From: Kineococcus rhizosphaerae
Lineage (GTDB): Bacteria > Actinomycetota > Actinomycetes > Actinomycetales > Kineococcaceae
Assembly: GCF_003002055.1 (NCBI RefSeq)
Contig: NZ_PVZF01000006.1
Span: forward strand, 124,001 to 188,000
Direction: 5' to 3'
Length of the DNA stretch: 64,000 nt
The notes beneath the pieces were generated by a model. That model was not told the DNA's origin and made no database searches. It saw only the letters and a list, made by a program, of their open reading frames with translations. A program made the translations under genes and the position numbers. Positions 42,178-50,819 of the stretch are shown piece after piece (the stretch's first letter is position 1; every line of letters begins with the position of its first letter).

Positions 42178-44112
42178 CTACCACCGCCCGGTCGACACCT
42201 GTCGAGGGTCGAGGCGGCGGCTGGTCAGGGCCGCCAGCGGCGCCCGCAGCTTCAGCAGCACCTCGGCGACCTCGGCGTCGGGGTCGGAGTCCAGCACGAC
42301 CGCTCCCCCCGCCCCGACCCGCCACTCGTCCCCGACGCGCACCGCGGTGCGGATGACGACGGACAGGTCCGCGGCGCCGGAGACGGAGAACCAGCCGATC
42401 GTCCCGGAGTAGACCCCGCGGGGCCGCTGCTCCAGCGCGTCGACGATCTCCGTGGTGCGCAGCTTGGGCGCTCCCGTCATCGACCCCGGCGGGAAGCACG
42501 CGCGCAGGCAGTCCACGGCGGAGGTGCCCGGCCGGAGCCGGCCCCGCACGGTCGTCACGAGCTGGTGGACCGTCGGCAGGGTCTCCACGCTCATGAGGTG
42601 CGGGACGGTGACCGAGCCCGGCACGCACACGCGCCCGAGGTCGTTGCGCAGCAGGTCGACGACCATGAGGTTCTCCGCGCGCGTCTTCGGGTCCGCCTGC
42701 AGCGCCGCGGGATCGGTGTCCACGGGGGCCGTCCCCTTGATCGGGCGCGTCTCCACTGCCCCCGCGCCGTCCACGTGCAGGAAGCGTTCGGGCGAACTGC
42801 TGACGACCTCGGTCCCGGCCGTGCGCAGGAAGGCGGCGTAGGGCGCCGGGTTCGCCGCGCGCAGCCGCCGGTGCACCGTGAACGCGTCGCCGCCCGCACC
42901 GTCGTCGACCGGGACGCGGGCCTGCGTCGTGAGGCAGATCTCGTAGCTCTGCCCCGCCCGCAACTGCTCCTGCGCGGCGAGGACGTCGCGCCGGTAGTCC
43001 GCCGGTGCGGTGTCGAGCGTGACGGGCAGGTCACCCGGGGGCGGGGGGTCGGCGAGCGCGGGCGGGTCCGCGAGCGCGGCGACGGTCCGCGCGACCCAGG
43101 CGGGTTCTTCCGGCCCGCCCAGGGCCACGACCCAGGTGCTGCCCTCCCCGTGGTCGAGGGCGACGAAGCGGTCGACGAAGACCCAGTGCGCGGCCGGGGT
43201 GCCGTCGTCGCGCGCGGTCGGGAAACCGCACTCGTCGCGCGCCTCGTACCCGGCCCAGCCCACGAAACCGCCGTGGAACTCGAAGGGCACCTGCTCGGCC
43301 CCGTCGACGCCCAGCGCGGCGAGTTCGGCGGCCAACCCCGCCAGCGACGACACCCGGTGCCCCGCGAGCGGACCGAGGAAGGAGAACCGGCCCGACCCGG
43401 CGCCGCGCGCGGCGGAGTCCAGCCAGAAGACGTCCTGGCCCGAGGTCGCCCCGAACGTCGCGGCGAGGACCCGGTCGCCCTCGCGCACCCCGTCCAGCCG
43501 GCGGGCGTGCAGCCGGTACCGCCGGGGGTGCTGGGCCCGGCGGCACCACCGGACGAAGTTCTCGACGATCCGCGCCCCCGTCGTGCTGGCGATCGACTCG
43601 GGGTGGAACTGCACCCCCACCTGGGGGCGGTGCCGGTGCCGCAGCGCCATGAGGACGCCGTCCCCGGCCCAGGCCAGCGGTTCGAGGTCGTCCGGCAGCG
43701 GCTCGGCGACCCGGAAGGAGTGGTAGCGCGTCGCGGCGAACCCCTGCGGCAGGCCCGCCAGGACGGAGGTGCCGGTGTGCCGGACCCGGTCGACGAACCC
43801 GTGCCGGGGGACGGGGGCGGCGTCGACGACGGCGCCGGCCGCGAGCGCCATGCCCTGCATGCCGAGGCAGACGCCGAGGACGGGGACCTGCGCGCGGGCC
43901 AGCACGTCGGCCGACAGCGCGAAGTCGCGGGCCTCGGCGGGGTGGCCGGGACCGGGTGAGACGACGATGCCCGCGTACCCGCCCAGGTCGAGCTCACCCG
44001 GCGCCACGTCGTCGTCGCTGACGACCTCGGGGTCGGTGCCCGTGGCGACGGCGAGCAGCTGGACGAGGTTGTGGGTGTAGGAGTCGTGGTTGTCCACGAC
44101 GAGCCAGCGCAC
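42178..44112 (-). CDS. pabAB: Aminodeoxychorismate synthase, fused PabA-PabB
   Basis: A 644-residue fusion. Residues 1-200 form a glutamine amidotransferase: DNHDSYTHNLVQLL, VVSPGPGHP, nucleophile C82 in LGVCLGMQ, and VQFHPESIAS. Residues 220-644 form the chorismate-binding component: RFSFLGPL, SPERFLHVDG, PIKGTAP (the PabB-type lysine), ENLMVVDLLRNDLGR and SMTGAPKLR. It makes 4-amino-4-deoxychorismate for p-aminobenzoate and folate. PIKG favours PabB over TrpE. GTG 44112 follows GGAGGG. It lies 93 bases after soxG, in the same direction; sarcosine oxidase uses tetrahydrofolate, so the link is functional. Confidence 0.9.
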   Translation of the reverse strand: MRWLVVDNHDSYTHNLVQLLAVATGTDPEVVSDDDVAPGELDLGGYAGIVVSPGPGHPAEARDFALSADVLARAQVPVLGVCLGMQGMALAAGAVVDAAPVPRHGFVDRVRHTGTSVLAGLPQGFAATRYHSFRVAEPLPDDLEPLAWAGDGVLMALRHRHRPQVGVQFHPESIASTTGARIVENFVRWCRRAQHPRRYRLHARRLDGVREGDRVLAATFGATSGQDVFWLDSAARGAGSGRFSFLGPLAGHRVSSLAGLAAELAALGVDGAEQVPFEFHGGFVGWAGYEARDECGFPTARDDGTPAAHWVFVDRFVALDHGEGSTWVVALGGPEEPAWVARTVAALADPPALADPPPPGDLPVTLDTAPADYRRDVLAAQEQLRAGQSYEICLTTQARVPVDDGAGGDAFTVHRRLRAANPAPYAAFLRTAGTEVVSSSPERFLHVDGAGAVETRPIKGTAPVDTDPAALQADPKTRAENLMVVDLLRNDLGRVCVPGSVTVPHLMSVETLPTVHQLVTTVRGRLRPGTSAVDCLRACFPPGSMTGAPKLRTTEIVDALEQRPRGVYSGTIGWFSVSGAADLSVVIRTAVRVGDEWRVGAGGAVVLDSDPDAEVAEVLLKLRAPLAALTSRRLDPRQVSTGRW

Positions 44113-44205
44113 GCGGGCTCCCTCCTTCGCGGCGACGGGTCCGGGGTCACCAGGATGCCGTGCCGCGGGCGGGGGCGCGGGCGGGGTCGCCACCGGCCCG
44201 CGAGC

Positions 44206-44781
44206 TCAGGGCACCGGGACGAACTCCAGGGCCGCGTCCAGCAACCAGTCGGCCAGGTGCCGGGCGAACGACGACCGCACGAGGACGGCGATCCCGTCCT
44301 CCCCCAGCCCCAGCAGCACGACGCCGCAGTGGGCCAGCGTCGTCGCGACGGCGGCTCCGGCGCCGAACGCGCGGGGGTGCAGGTCCACCGGGCACCCGCC
44401 GGACAGCAGTTCCCGCGCGTGCGCGCCCCCCACACGGATCTCGACCCGGTTCGCGGAGACGTCGACGGCGGCCCCGCCGTGCGGGGCCACGACCTCGGCC
44501 AGTTCGGCCTCCAGGCCCCACGGCGTGCGCGAGGGGCTCGTGACGAGCCACTCGTCCGGGCCGAGCCAGACGACCCGGCCGTCGAGGGCGGGGACCCACC
44601 GGCCGGCCGGGGGCAGCTGCGCGCCCAGGAACCCGGCGACGGCGGCGAACCCTTCCGGCCCCGTGCGCAGGTCGGCCGCCGCGTGCAGGGGGGCCGACCC
44701 GAGCTCGACCCCGGTGGGCAGTTCCGCGAACGCCGCCCGCCACCGCTCCAGGGGGTGGGCGCTCACCAGTGCGTCAGCCAT
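44206..44781 (-). CDS. soxG: Sarcosine oxidase gamma subunit
   Basis: A 191-residue subunit of heterotetrameric sarcosine oxidase. It has the SoxG/GcvT-like shape: ELGSAPLHAAADLR, ALDGRVVWLGPDEWLVTSP, AAVDVSANRVEIRVGGAHARELLSGGCPVDLHPRAF and a C-terminal RSFARHLADWLLDAALEF. The gamma subunit is structural, packing against alpha. ATG 44781 overlaps the soxA stop by 8 bases. Confidence 0.9.
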   Translation of the reverse strand: MADALVSAHPLERWRAAFAELPTGVELGSAPLHAAADLRTGPEGFAAVAGFLGAQLPPAGRWVPALDGRVVWLGPDEWLVTSPSRTPWGLEAELAEVVAPHGGAAVDVSANRVEIRVGGAHARELLSGGCPVDLHPRAFGAGAAVATTLAHCGVVLLGLGEDGIAVLVRSSFARHLADWLLDAALEFVPVP

Positions 44782-47635
44782 CGCGGCGGGCTCCTTCGGG
44801 GTCGACGAGGACGGGACCGGTGATCTCCACGGCCACGAGCCGGTCCCCGACGGGGACGTGCAGCCTCTGGCCGTGCCGCTGTTCCCCGCCCTGGACCAGG
44901 GCCAGGGCGAAGGGACGCTCGAGGAACGCGCTGCGGTAGCTGGACGTCACGTGGCCGAGCATCGGCACCGGCGGCGGGGGCAGCTGACCGTCGGCGCGGA
45001 AGTCGATGACCTGCGAGCCCTCCGGCAGCACCGTCGCGCGGTCGACGGGCAGCAACCCGACGAGCTGCTTGCGGTCGGGGCGCTGGTTGTCGGCGCGGGC
45101 GAAGGATCGCTTGCCGACGAAGTCGGCCTTCTTCCCCGACACGACCCACGACATGCCCAGGTCCTGCGGGGTGACGGTGCCGTCGGTGTCCTGCCCGATG
45201 ATCGGGTAACCCTTCTCGGCGCGCAGGACGTGCATCGTCTCGGTGCCGTACGGGGTGATCCCGTGCTCCCGACCGGCCGCGATCAGCCGCTGCCAGACGT
45301 CGGCGGCGAACCAGGAGTTCACGTGGACCTCCCAGGCGAGTTCGCCCGAGAAGCTGATCCGGGCCAGCCGGACGGGGACCCCGTCGAGTTCGGTGTCCTG
45401 CCAGGTCATGAACCCGAACGCGTCGCTGCTCACGTCGACACCACCGGGGCCGCCGAACACCGCACCGACGACGTCGCGCGAACGCGGCCCCACGACGGGG
45501 AACGCGGCCCACTGCTCGGTGGTGGAGGTGAGGTGGACGCGCAGACCGGGCCACTCGGTCTGCAGCCACTCCTCCATCCAGTCCAGGACCTTCGCCGCGC
45601 CGCCGGTCGTCGTCATGACGGTGAAGCGGTGCTCCCCCGTCCGCAGGACGGTGCCGTCGTCGAGGACCGTGCCGTCGGGCGAGCACATCACCCCGTAGCG
45701 GACGCGGCCGACCTTCAGCGAGCTCATGACGTTGGTGTACAGCCGGTCGAGGAACTCCCCCGCGTCCGGGCCCTGGACGTCGATCTTGCCCAGGGTGGAC
45801 CCGTCGAGGACCCCCACGCGGGAACGTGCGGCTGCGCACTCGCGCAGCACGGCCGCCTCCATGTCCTCCCCCGGTCGCGGGTAGTACCGCGGGCGCTTCC
45901 ACTGCCCGACGTCCTCCCAGACCGCGCCGTGGGCCTCGTGCCAGTCGTGCAGGGCGGTGAACCGTTCGGGGTCGAACCGGCGCCCGCGGTCGCGGCCGGC
46001 CAGCGCCGCGAACGCGACGGGCGTGTAGGGCGGGCGGAACGTGGTGACCCCGACGTCGCGGACCGGGACGCCGGACAGTTCGGCGGTAATGCCGGCCGCG
46101 ACGACGCCGGAGGTCTTGCCCTGGTCGTGCGCGGTCCCGATCGTCGTGTACCGCTTGACGTGCTGCGCGGACCGCAGTCCGGCCCCGACGGCGCGGGCGA
46201 TGTCGGCGACGGTGGCGTCGCGCTGCAGGTCGACGAACTGCACCGACGGGTCGCTGCCGTCGCGCTGCGGGACCCGCCACAGGACGACCGGGTCGGTGCC
46301 CGCAGCGGCGGGCGCGGTCGCGGGCAGCGCGATCTCCGGGGCGCTGAACCCGAGCTCCTCCACGACGTCGCGGCCGTCGCCCGCACCGTGGTCCAGGCAC
46401 CCCTCGAGGTCCAGGACCCCGGCCGCGGCCCCCGTGACGGTCAGGCCCTCGACGGGACCGGCCGGGACGAACGCCCCGAGCACGTCGTCGAAGCGCAGCT
46501 TCCCGCCGGCCTGGCTGAACAGGTGGACGGCCGGGTTCCAGCCCCCGGACACGAGCAGCGCGTCGCAGGCCAGGACGCGCTCGTCGTCCAGGACCGCCGC
46601 GCTGACGCGCCCCGTCCCCGGCGTTCCCCGCGTCCCGGTGACGATGGCCCCGGCGAGCACCTCGACGCCGCGGCGCTCGCACTCCCGGACCCGGTGCGCG
46701 GGCGGTCGGGGACGCGCGTCGACGACGGCCCGCACGCGGACCCCGGCGCCGGCCAGGTCCGTCGCGACGTCGTAGGCGCTGTCGTTGGTCGTGAAGACGA
46801 CGGCCTCCCGCCCGACGAGCACGCCGTAGCGGTGCAGGAACGTGCGGGCACCGTGGGCGAGCAGGATCCCGGGGCGGTCGTTGTCGTCGAAGACGACGGG
46901 ACGTTCGTGCGCCCCGGTGGCGACGACGACGTGGCGGGCCCGCAGCCGCCACACGCGCTGGCGGGACCGGGTCTGCGGGGCGTCGGCGCCGAGGTGGTCG
47001 GTGCGCCGTTCCAGGGCGAGGACGAAACCGTCGTCGTAGGCGCCGAAGGCGGTGGTGCGCTGCAGGTGCGTGACGTCGGGGTTCGCCCGCAGCTCGGCGA
47101 CGGCGGCGGCGACCCACTCCAGCGCCGGGCGGCCGTCGAGCAGGTCGGCCGAGCCCAGCAGGGCACCGCCGGCCTCGGACTGCTCGTCGACGAGCGCGAC
47201 GCGGGCCCCGGCCCGGGAGGCGGTCAGGGCGGCGGCGAGCCCGGCGGGACCGGCGCCGACGACGAGGACGTCGACGTGCCGGTGGCGCGAGTCGTAGCGC
47301 GCTTCGTCGCCGATCTCGGCGAGCCGGCCCTGCCCGGGGATCCCGTGGGCCACGAGGCCGTCGAAGAGTTCGACGGTGGTGGCCAGCAGCATCGGCTCGG
47401 GGAAGGGTTCTTCGATCTGCACGAGACTGCTGGGGTCCTCGGCCCACGCGGCGCCGATCCCCCGGGGGCGGCCCAGCTTGATGCTGGTCGTCACCCGGTG
47501 GCGGCCGTGGGCGAGCAGCGCCGAGGCGAGGGTGTCGCCGGGGTGGCCGGTGAGGGGTTCGCCGTCGAACGTGAACGACAGGGTCGTCGAGCGGTCGACG
47601 CGGCCCCCGTCCGGGGTGCGGAACGCGTCGCTCAC
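44774..47635 (-). CDS. soxA: Sarcosine oxidase alpha subunit
   Basis: A 953-residue subunit. An N-terminal plant-type-ferredoxin-like segment (LSFTFDGEPLTGHPGDTLASALLA) lacks Fe-S cysteines, as usual for SoxA. A dinucleotide-binding domain follows (VDVLVVGAGPAGLAAALTASRAG; LVSGGWNPAVHLFSQAGGKLRF), then a C-terminal GcvT-like tetrahydrofolate domain (LDGSTLGKIDVQGPDAGEFLDRLYTNVM; YGTETMHVLRAEKGYPIIGQDTDG). It channels the iminium intermediate to tetrahydrofolate, giving methylene-tetrahydrofolate. GTG 47635 overlaps soxD by 4 bases. Confidence 0.95.
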   Translation of the reverse strand: MSDAFRTPDGGRVDRSTTLSFTFDGEPLTGHPGDTLASALLAHGRHRVTTSIKLGRPRGIGAAWAEDPSSLVQIEEPFPEPMLLATTVELFDGLVAHGIPGQGRLAEIGDEARYDSRHRHVDVLVVGAGPAGLAAALTASRAGARVALVDEQSEAGGALLGSADLLDGRPALEWVAAAVAELRANPDVTHLQRTTAFGAYDDGFVLALERRTDHLGADAPQTRSRQRVWRLRARHVVVATGAHERPVVFDDNDRPGILLAHGARTFLHRYGVLVGREAVVFTTNDSAYDVATDLAGAGVRVRAVVDARPRPPAHRVRECERRGVEVLAGAIVTGTRGTPGTGRVSAAVLDDERVLACDALLVSGGWNPAVHLFSQAGGKLRFDDVLGAFVPAGPVEGLTVTGAAAGVLDLEGCLDHGAGDGRDVVEELGFSAPEIALPATAPAAAGTDPVVLWRVPQRDGSDPSVQFVDLQRDATVADIARAVGAGLRSAQHVKRYTTIGTAHDQGKTSGVVAAGITAELSGVPVRDVGVTTFRPPYTPVAFAALAGRDRGRRFDPERFTALHDWHEAHGAVWEDVGQWKRPRYYPRPGEDMEAAVLRECAAARSRVGVLDGSTLGKIDVQGPDAGEFLDRLYTNVMSSLKVGRVRYGVMCSPDGTVLDDGTVLRTGEHRFTVMTTTGGAAKVLDWMEEWLQTEWPGLRVHLTSTTEQWAAFPVVGPRSRDVVGAVFGGPGGVDVSSDAFGFMTWQDTELDGVPVRLARISFSGELAWEVHVNSWFAADVWQRLIAAGREHGITPYGTETMHVLRAEKGYPIIGQDTDGTVTPQDLGMSWVVSGKKADFVGKRSFARADNQRPDRKQLVGLLPVDRATVLPEGSQVIDFRADGQLPPPPVPMLGHVTSSYRSAFLERPFALALVQGGEQRHGQRLHVPVGDRLVAVEITGPVLVDPEGARRDG

Positions 47636-47922
47636 GAGGGCACCGGTCCTTCCTGGGGGCGGGGTTCACCGGGTCGGTAGACGGTGTGGAACCGGTAGGT
47701 CACGGTGTCGCGGACGGCGTTGAACCACCGCCGGCACCCGGCGCTGTGCGACCAGCGTTCGGCGAACAGCCCCTTGGGGTTGTCGCGGAAGAACAGGTAG
47801 TGCGCCCACTGCTCGTCGTCGAGGTCGGCGGGGTTCTCGGGGTGGGCGACGTGCGCCTGACCGCCGTAGTGGAACTCCACCTCCTCGCGCGGTCCGCACC
47901 ACGGGCACTCGATGAGCTGCAT
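47632..47922 (-). CDS. soxD: Sarcosine oxidase delta subunit
   Basis: A 96-residue zinc-binding subunit. CPWCG near the N-terminus (C6, C9) and HSAGCRRWF supply the zinc ligands; FRDNPKGLFAERWSH is strongly conserved in the family. ATG 47922 follows GAGGGG by about 9 bases and lies 14 bases after soxB. Zinc helps hold the tetramer together. Confidence 0.93.
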   Translation of the reverse strand: MQLIECPWCGPREEVEFHYGGQAHVAHPENPADLDDEQWAHYLFFRDNPKGLFAERWSHSAGCRRWFNAVRDTVTYRFHTVYRPGEPRPQEGPVPS

Positions 47923-47936
47923 CTGCCGGAACCCCC

Positions 47937-49250
47937 TCAGTGCGCCACGGCGGCGGCGCCGTGCTCGTCGACGAGCCGGCCGGTCACGAACCGGTCCAGC
48001 GTGAACGGCGCGTTGTACGTGTGCGGTTCGTCGTGGGCGATGGTGTGCGCGAACGTCCACCCCACCCCTGGCGTGGCCTTGAAACCGCCCGTGCCCCACC
48101 CGCAGTTCAGGTAGACGTTGTCGTAGGGGGTCTTCCCGACGATCGGCGAGGCGTCCGGGGTGACGTCCACGATCCCGCCCCAGGTGCGCAGCAGGTGCGC
48201 CCGGGCGAAGACGGGGAACAGTTCGACGGCCGCGGCCATCTGCCGCTCGATGATGTGGAACGCCCCCCGCTGGCCGTACCCGTTGTAGGAGTCGACCCCC
48301 GCACCCATGACGAGTTCGCCCTTGTGCGCCTGCGAGACGTACACGTGGACGGCGTTGCTCATGACGATCGTGGGGTGCACCGGTTCCAGCAGTTCGGAGA
48401 CCAGCGCCTGCAACGGGTGCGACTGGATCGGGACCCGCAGGCCCAGCTTGTCGGTGAGGACCGAGGTGCTGCCGGCCGAGGCGAGCGCGACCTTCCCGCA
48501 CGCGATGTCACCGCGGGTGGTCCGGACCCCGACGACCCGGTTCCCCTCGCGCAGGAAGTCGACGACCTCGCAGTCCTGGATGAGGTCGATCCCGGCCGCG
48601 GAGGCGCGGCGGGCGAAACCCCACGCGACGTAGTCGTGCTTGGCGATGCCGGCGCGCGGCTGGTACGTGGCGCCCAGCACGGGGTAGCGGATGTCGTCGG
48701 AGGTGTTGACGATCGGGCAGAGCTTCTTCACCTCGTCCGGTTCGACCCACTCGGCGTCGATGCCGTTGAGGCGGTTGGCCTCGACCCGGCGCACGGAGTC
48801 GCGCACGTCCTGCAGCGTGTGCGCCAGGTTCAGCACGCCGCGCTGGGAGAACAGGATCGGGTACCCGAGGTCCTCCTCCAGCCCCTCCCACAGCTTCAGG
48901 GAGTGCTCGTAGATCCCGGCCGACTCGTCCCACAGGTAGTTCGACCGGATGAGGGTGGTGTTGCGGGCCATGTTCCCGCCGGCCAGCCAGCCCTTCTCCA
49001 GGACCGCGACGTTCGTGATGCCGTGGTTCTTCGCCAGGTAGTGCGCCGTCGCCAGCCCGTGCCCACCGCCGCCGACGATCACGACGTCGTAGGCCTTCTG
49101 CGGGTCGGGGTTGCGCCACAGGAAGTCGGGGTGCTCGGGCAGGTCCGCGCCCGGCGTGCGGGGCGAGGCGGTCCCGGCCGTCGGGGTGGTCGCGGGGGTG
49201 TGCGGGACGGCGTTGTCGGGGTCCGTCGAGAAGGCGTCGACGGTGGTCAC
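47937..49250 (-). CDS. soxB: Sarcosine oxidase beta subunit
   Basis: A 437-residue flavoprotein that oxidises sarcosine. The FAD loop is [22 protein letters not shown] (from residue 56), and [29 protein letters not shown] is diagnostic. H205 in [13 protein letters not shown] aligns with the histidine that carries covalent FMN in characterised enzymes. About 35 low-complexity residues ([17 protein letters not shown]) precede the usual start EHPDFLWR, an unusual extension. GTG 49250 follows GGGAGGG and overlaps the end of a 19-codon leader frame. Confidence 0.95.
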   Translation of the reverse strand: MTTVDAFSTDPDNAVPHTPATTPTAGTASPRTPGADLPEHPDFLWRNPDPQKAYDVVIVGGGGHGLATAHYLAKNHGITNVAVLEKGWLAGGNMARNTTLIRSNYLWDESAGIYEHSLKLWEGLEEDLGYPILFSQRGVLNLAHTLQDVRDSVRRVEANRLNGIDAEWVEPDEVKKLCPIVNTSDDIRYPVLGATYQPRAGIAKHDYVAWGFARRASAAGIDLIQDCEVVDFLREGNRVVGVRTTRGDIACGKVALASAGSTSVLTDKLGLRVPIQSHPLQALVSELLEPVHPTIVMSNAVHVYVSQAHKGELVMGAGVDSYNGYGQRGAFHIIERQMAAAVELFPVFARAHLLRTWGGIVDVTPDASPIVGKTPYDNVYLNCGWGTGGFKATPGVGWTFAHTIAHDEPHTYNAPFTLDRFVTGRLVDEHGAAAVAH

Positions 49251-49306
49251 CGGTCGGCCCTCCCGGCGGGGGCGGGCGCGGCGGGGGTGTCCAGGTCGGC
49301 GACCAC
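49247..49306 (-). CDS. Possible 19-residue leader peptide before soxB
   Basis: From GTG 49306 a short frame reads [19 protein letters not shown] and stops in the GTGA that starts soxB. It is preceded by GGAGG with 4 bases spacing, stronger than many gene starts here, and lies downstream of the mapped promoter. It could be a translated coupling leader. It contains no run of one amino acid that would suggest attenuation. Whether it is translated is unknown. Confidence 0.4.
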   Translation of the reverse strand: MVADLDTPAAPAPAGRADR

Positions 49307-49317
49307 GTGTCCTCCAG

Positions 49318-49368
49318 ACTGATATGTCAGTTGAAGGTGACTGTAGGTTCAGGTCCGCGCCGGGTCAA
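49318..49368 (-). promoter_or_regulatory. Promoter and operator of the sarcosine oxidase operon
   Basis: Minus strand: TTGACC (49368-49363), exactly 17 bases, TACAGT (49345-49340). Just downstream is the imperfect palindrome ACTGATATGTCAGT (49318-49331, arms ACTGA/TCAGT), covering the expected start of transcription. An A/T-rich palindrome of this kind is typical of GntR-family repressors. No GntR gene is in the window. Confidence 0.7.
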
Positions 49369-49598
49369 GGCGCGGCGGCATCGCCAGGCCGCGCGCCGGA
49401 CGGCCACCGCAGGCGTCATCTCGTGATCTCGGAAGCTGACCCCACCCGGACCCGAGGTCAGGTGGCGTGGGCCACACCGCGGCCTGGTGCGGTGCGGGCA
49501 TGGACGCGGTGCTGACGTGGTTGAGTACGGCGCTCTCGTGCTCAGACAGGACCGTCTGAGCACCGGGCAGACCGCGCAGAACACCAGGAGAGGCACTG

Positions 49599-49910
49599 AT
49601 GGCGACCGACTACGACGCTCCCCGCAAGACCGATGAGGACCTCGAGGCCGACTCGATCGAGGAACTGAAGACCCAGCGCAGCGACAAGACGTCGTCCTCG
49701 CGCGTGGACGAGGACGAGAACGAGGCCGCTGAGGGCTTCGAGCTCCCCGGGGCGGACCTGTCGGGTGAAGAGCTGACGGTGCAGGTGCTGCCGCGCCAGC
49801 AGGACGAGTTCACCTGCACGAGCTGCTTCCTGGTCAAGCACCGCAGCCAGCTGCACACCGCCCGGAGCAACAACGACGGACAGCTGATCTGCGACGACTG
49901 CGCCGACTGA
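49599..49910 (+). CDS. DUF4193-family zinc-ribbon-like protein
   Basis: A 103-residue acidic protein of the DUF4193 family, conserved in Actinomycetota and of unknown function. MATDYDAPRKTDEDLEADSIEEL and the second half with paired cysteines (FTCTSCFLVKHRSQL and LICDDCAD) are diagnostic; CxxC pairs suggest one zinc site. ATG 49599 follows AGGAGAGG. It stands alone here; whether it is the only genomic copy cannot be judged. Confidence 0.88.
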   Translation: MATDYDAPRKTDEDLEADSIEELKTQRSDKTSSSRVDEDENEAAEGFELPGADLSGEELTVQVLPRQQDEFTCTSCFLVKHRSQLHTARSNNDGQLICDDCAD

Positions 49911-50052
49911 CGTCTCATCCCAGCCGGGTGACCTCCTTGGTCTTCGTTGCGCGATCAGTTTCCCGGACGTGAAGACCAGGAGCTCGTGCCGGGACGGTTG
50001 GCGGCGTCGTCAGTAGTCGATCTCCAGGGCGGAGGCGGCGCGAGGAGCGGGA

Positions 50053-50301
50053 GTGGCGATCGGCGATCTCACCTCCACTCCCGTCGTCACCTCCGCAGTG
50101 GCGTACGACGTCGTGGGTGGACGAGACGGCCGGTGGCCCCTCTTCCGCAGCGGGTGCACTCGCGAAGAAGCCCAGCTCGAACTGGAGGCGGCACAGCTGG
50201 GTGGCCCGTCGGCCACCTGGCGTCTGGTGCGTCGCACGACCGCGGTGACGGAGGAGCTCCTGCCTCGCGGCGAGGAGCAAGCACACAACGATCCGCGCTG
50301 A
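50053..50301 (+). CDS. Small hypothetical protein
   Basis: An 82-residue protein, VAIGDLTSTPVVTSAVAYDV at the start, then GRDGRWPLFRSGCTREEAQLELEAAQLG and a polar tail. GTG 50053 follows GCGAGGAGC. Codon third positions are GC-rich, as in real genes here. I recognise no family. A short hydrophilic cytoplasmic protein is likely. Confidence 0.5.
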   Translation: MAIGDLTSTPVVTSAVAYDVVGGRDGRWPLFRSGCTREEAQLELEAAQLGGPSATWRLVRRTTAVTEELLPRGEEQAHNDPR

Positions 50302-50395
50302 TCACCGCTGCGTCAGGTCAACGCGTGCAGCTGCAACGCCGGAACGCTGACCCCGCGGGGGCCCCGCGAGGTGAGGGCAACGGCCGGGAGGAGGC

Positions 50396-50656
50396 GTGTC
50401 AGGGCCTGCAGGGAGGCGGTGCGCCGCGCGCAGCCAGCGCCGGGGGCGCGAGAACGTCCGCTGCCGGGTGACCTCGCAGAACGAGACGACGGTGGAGGGC
50501 GGCTACGTGGTCTCCACGACGTTGGTGCGCTCGCACGGTGAAGGGGATGACCCGTTCGCCGGGCCGGCCGGTGCGGTGGCCGAGCGGCACCACCTGCAGG
50601 AAGCTCCAGCCCGGGAGAACCCGCGCACCGTCGGAATCGAGGCGGTGACCCGCTGA
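50396..50656 (+). CDS. Possible small protein, weakly supported
   Basis: An 86-residue frame. The first 25 residues are arginine-rich and look noncoding; the rest (RVTSQNETTVEGGYVVSTTL, FAGPAGAVAERHHLQEAP) has GC-rich third positions. GTG 50396 has GGGAGG only 4 bases upstream. It may be a real gene with a later start or chance. The surrounding 50302-50819 stretch shows nothing else I can support. Confidence 0.25.
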   Translation: MSGPAGRRCAARSQRRGRENVRCRVTSQNETTVEGGYVVSTTLVRSHGEGDDPFAGPAGAVAERHHLQEAPARENPRTVGIEAVTR

Positions 50657-50819
50657 CCACCGGCTCGTCGTGACCTGCCCGATCGCACACCGACCAGACC
50701 GGCGACGACACCGGACCCGTCGTCCTCCTCCGCACCGTGGACCGCGACTGACGCGGTGCCCGAGCGGGCCTGCGGTGGCAGACCGCTCCCTGGCCCACTG
50801 CACCCGACGTCGGTCGGTC

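Noticed and set aside
50657-50819. Possible small genes right of the weak 50396-50656 frame
   Set aside because: Both strands give Arg/Pro-rich translations with no ribosome binding site or motif.
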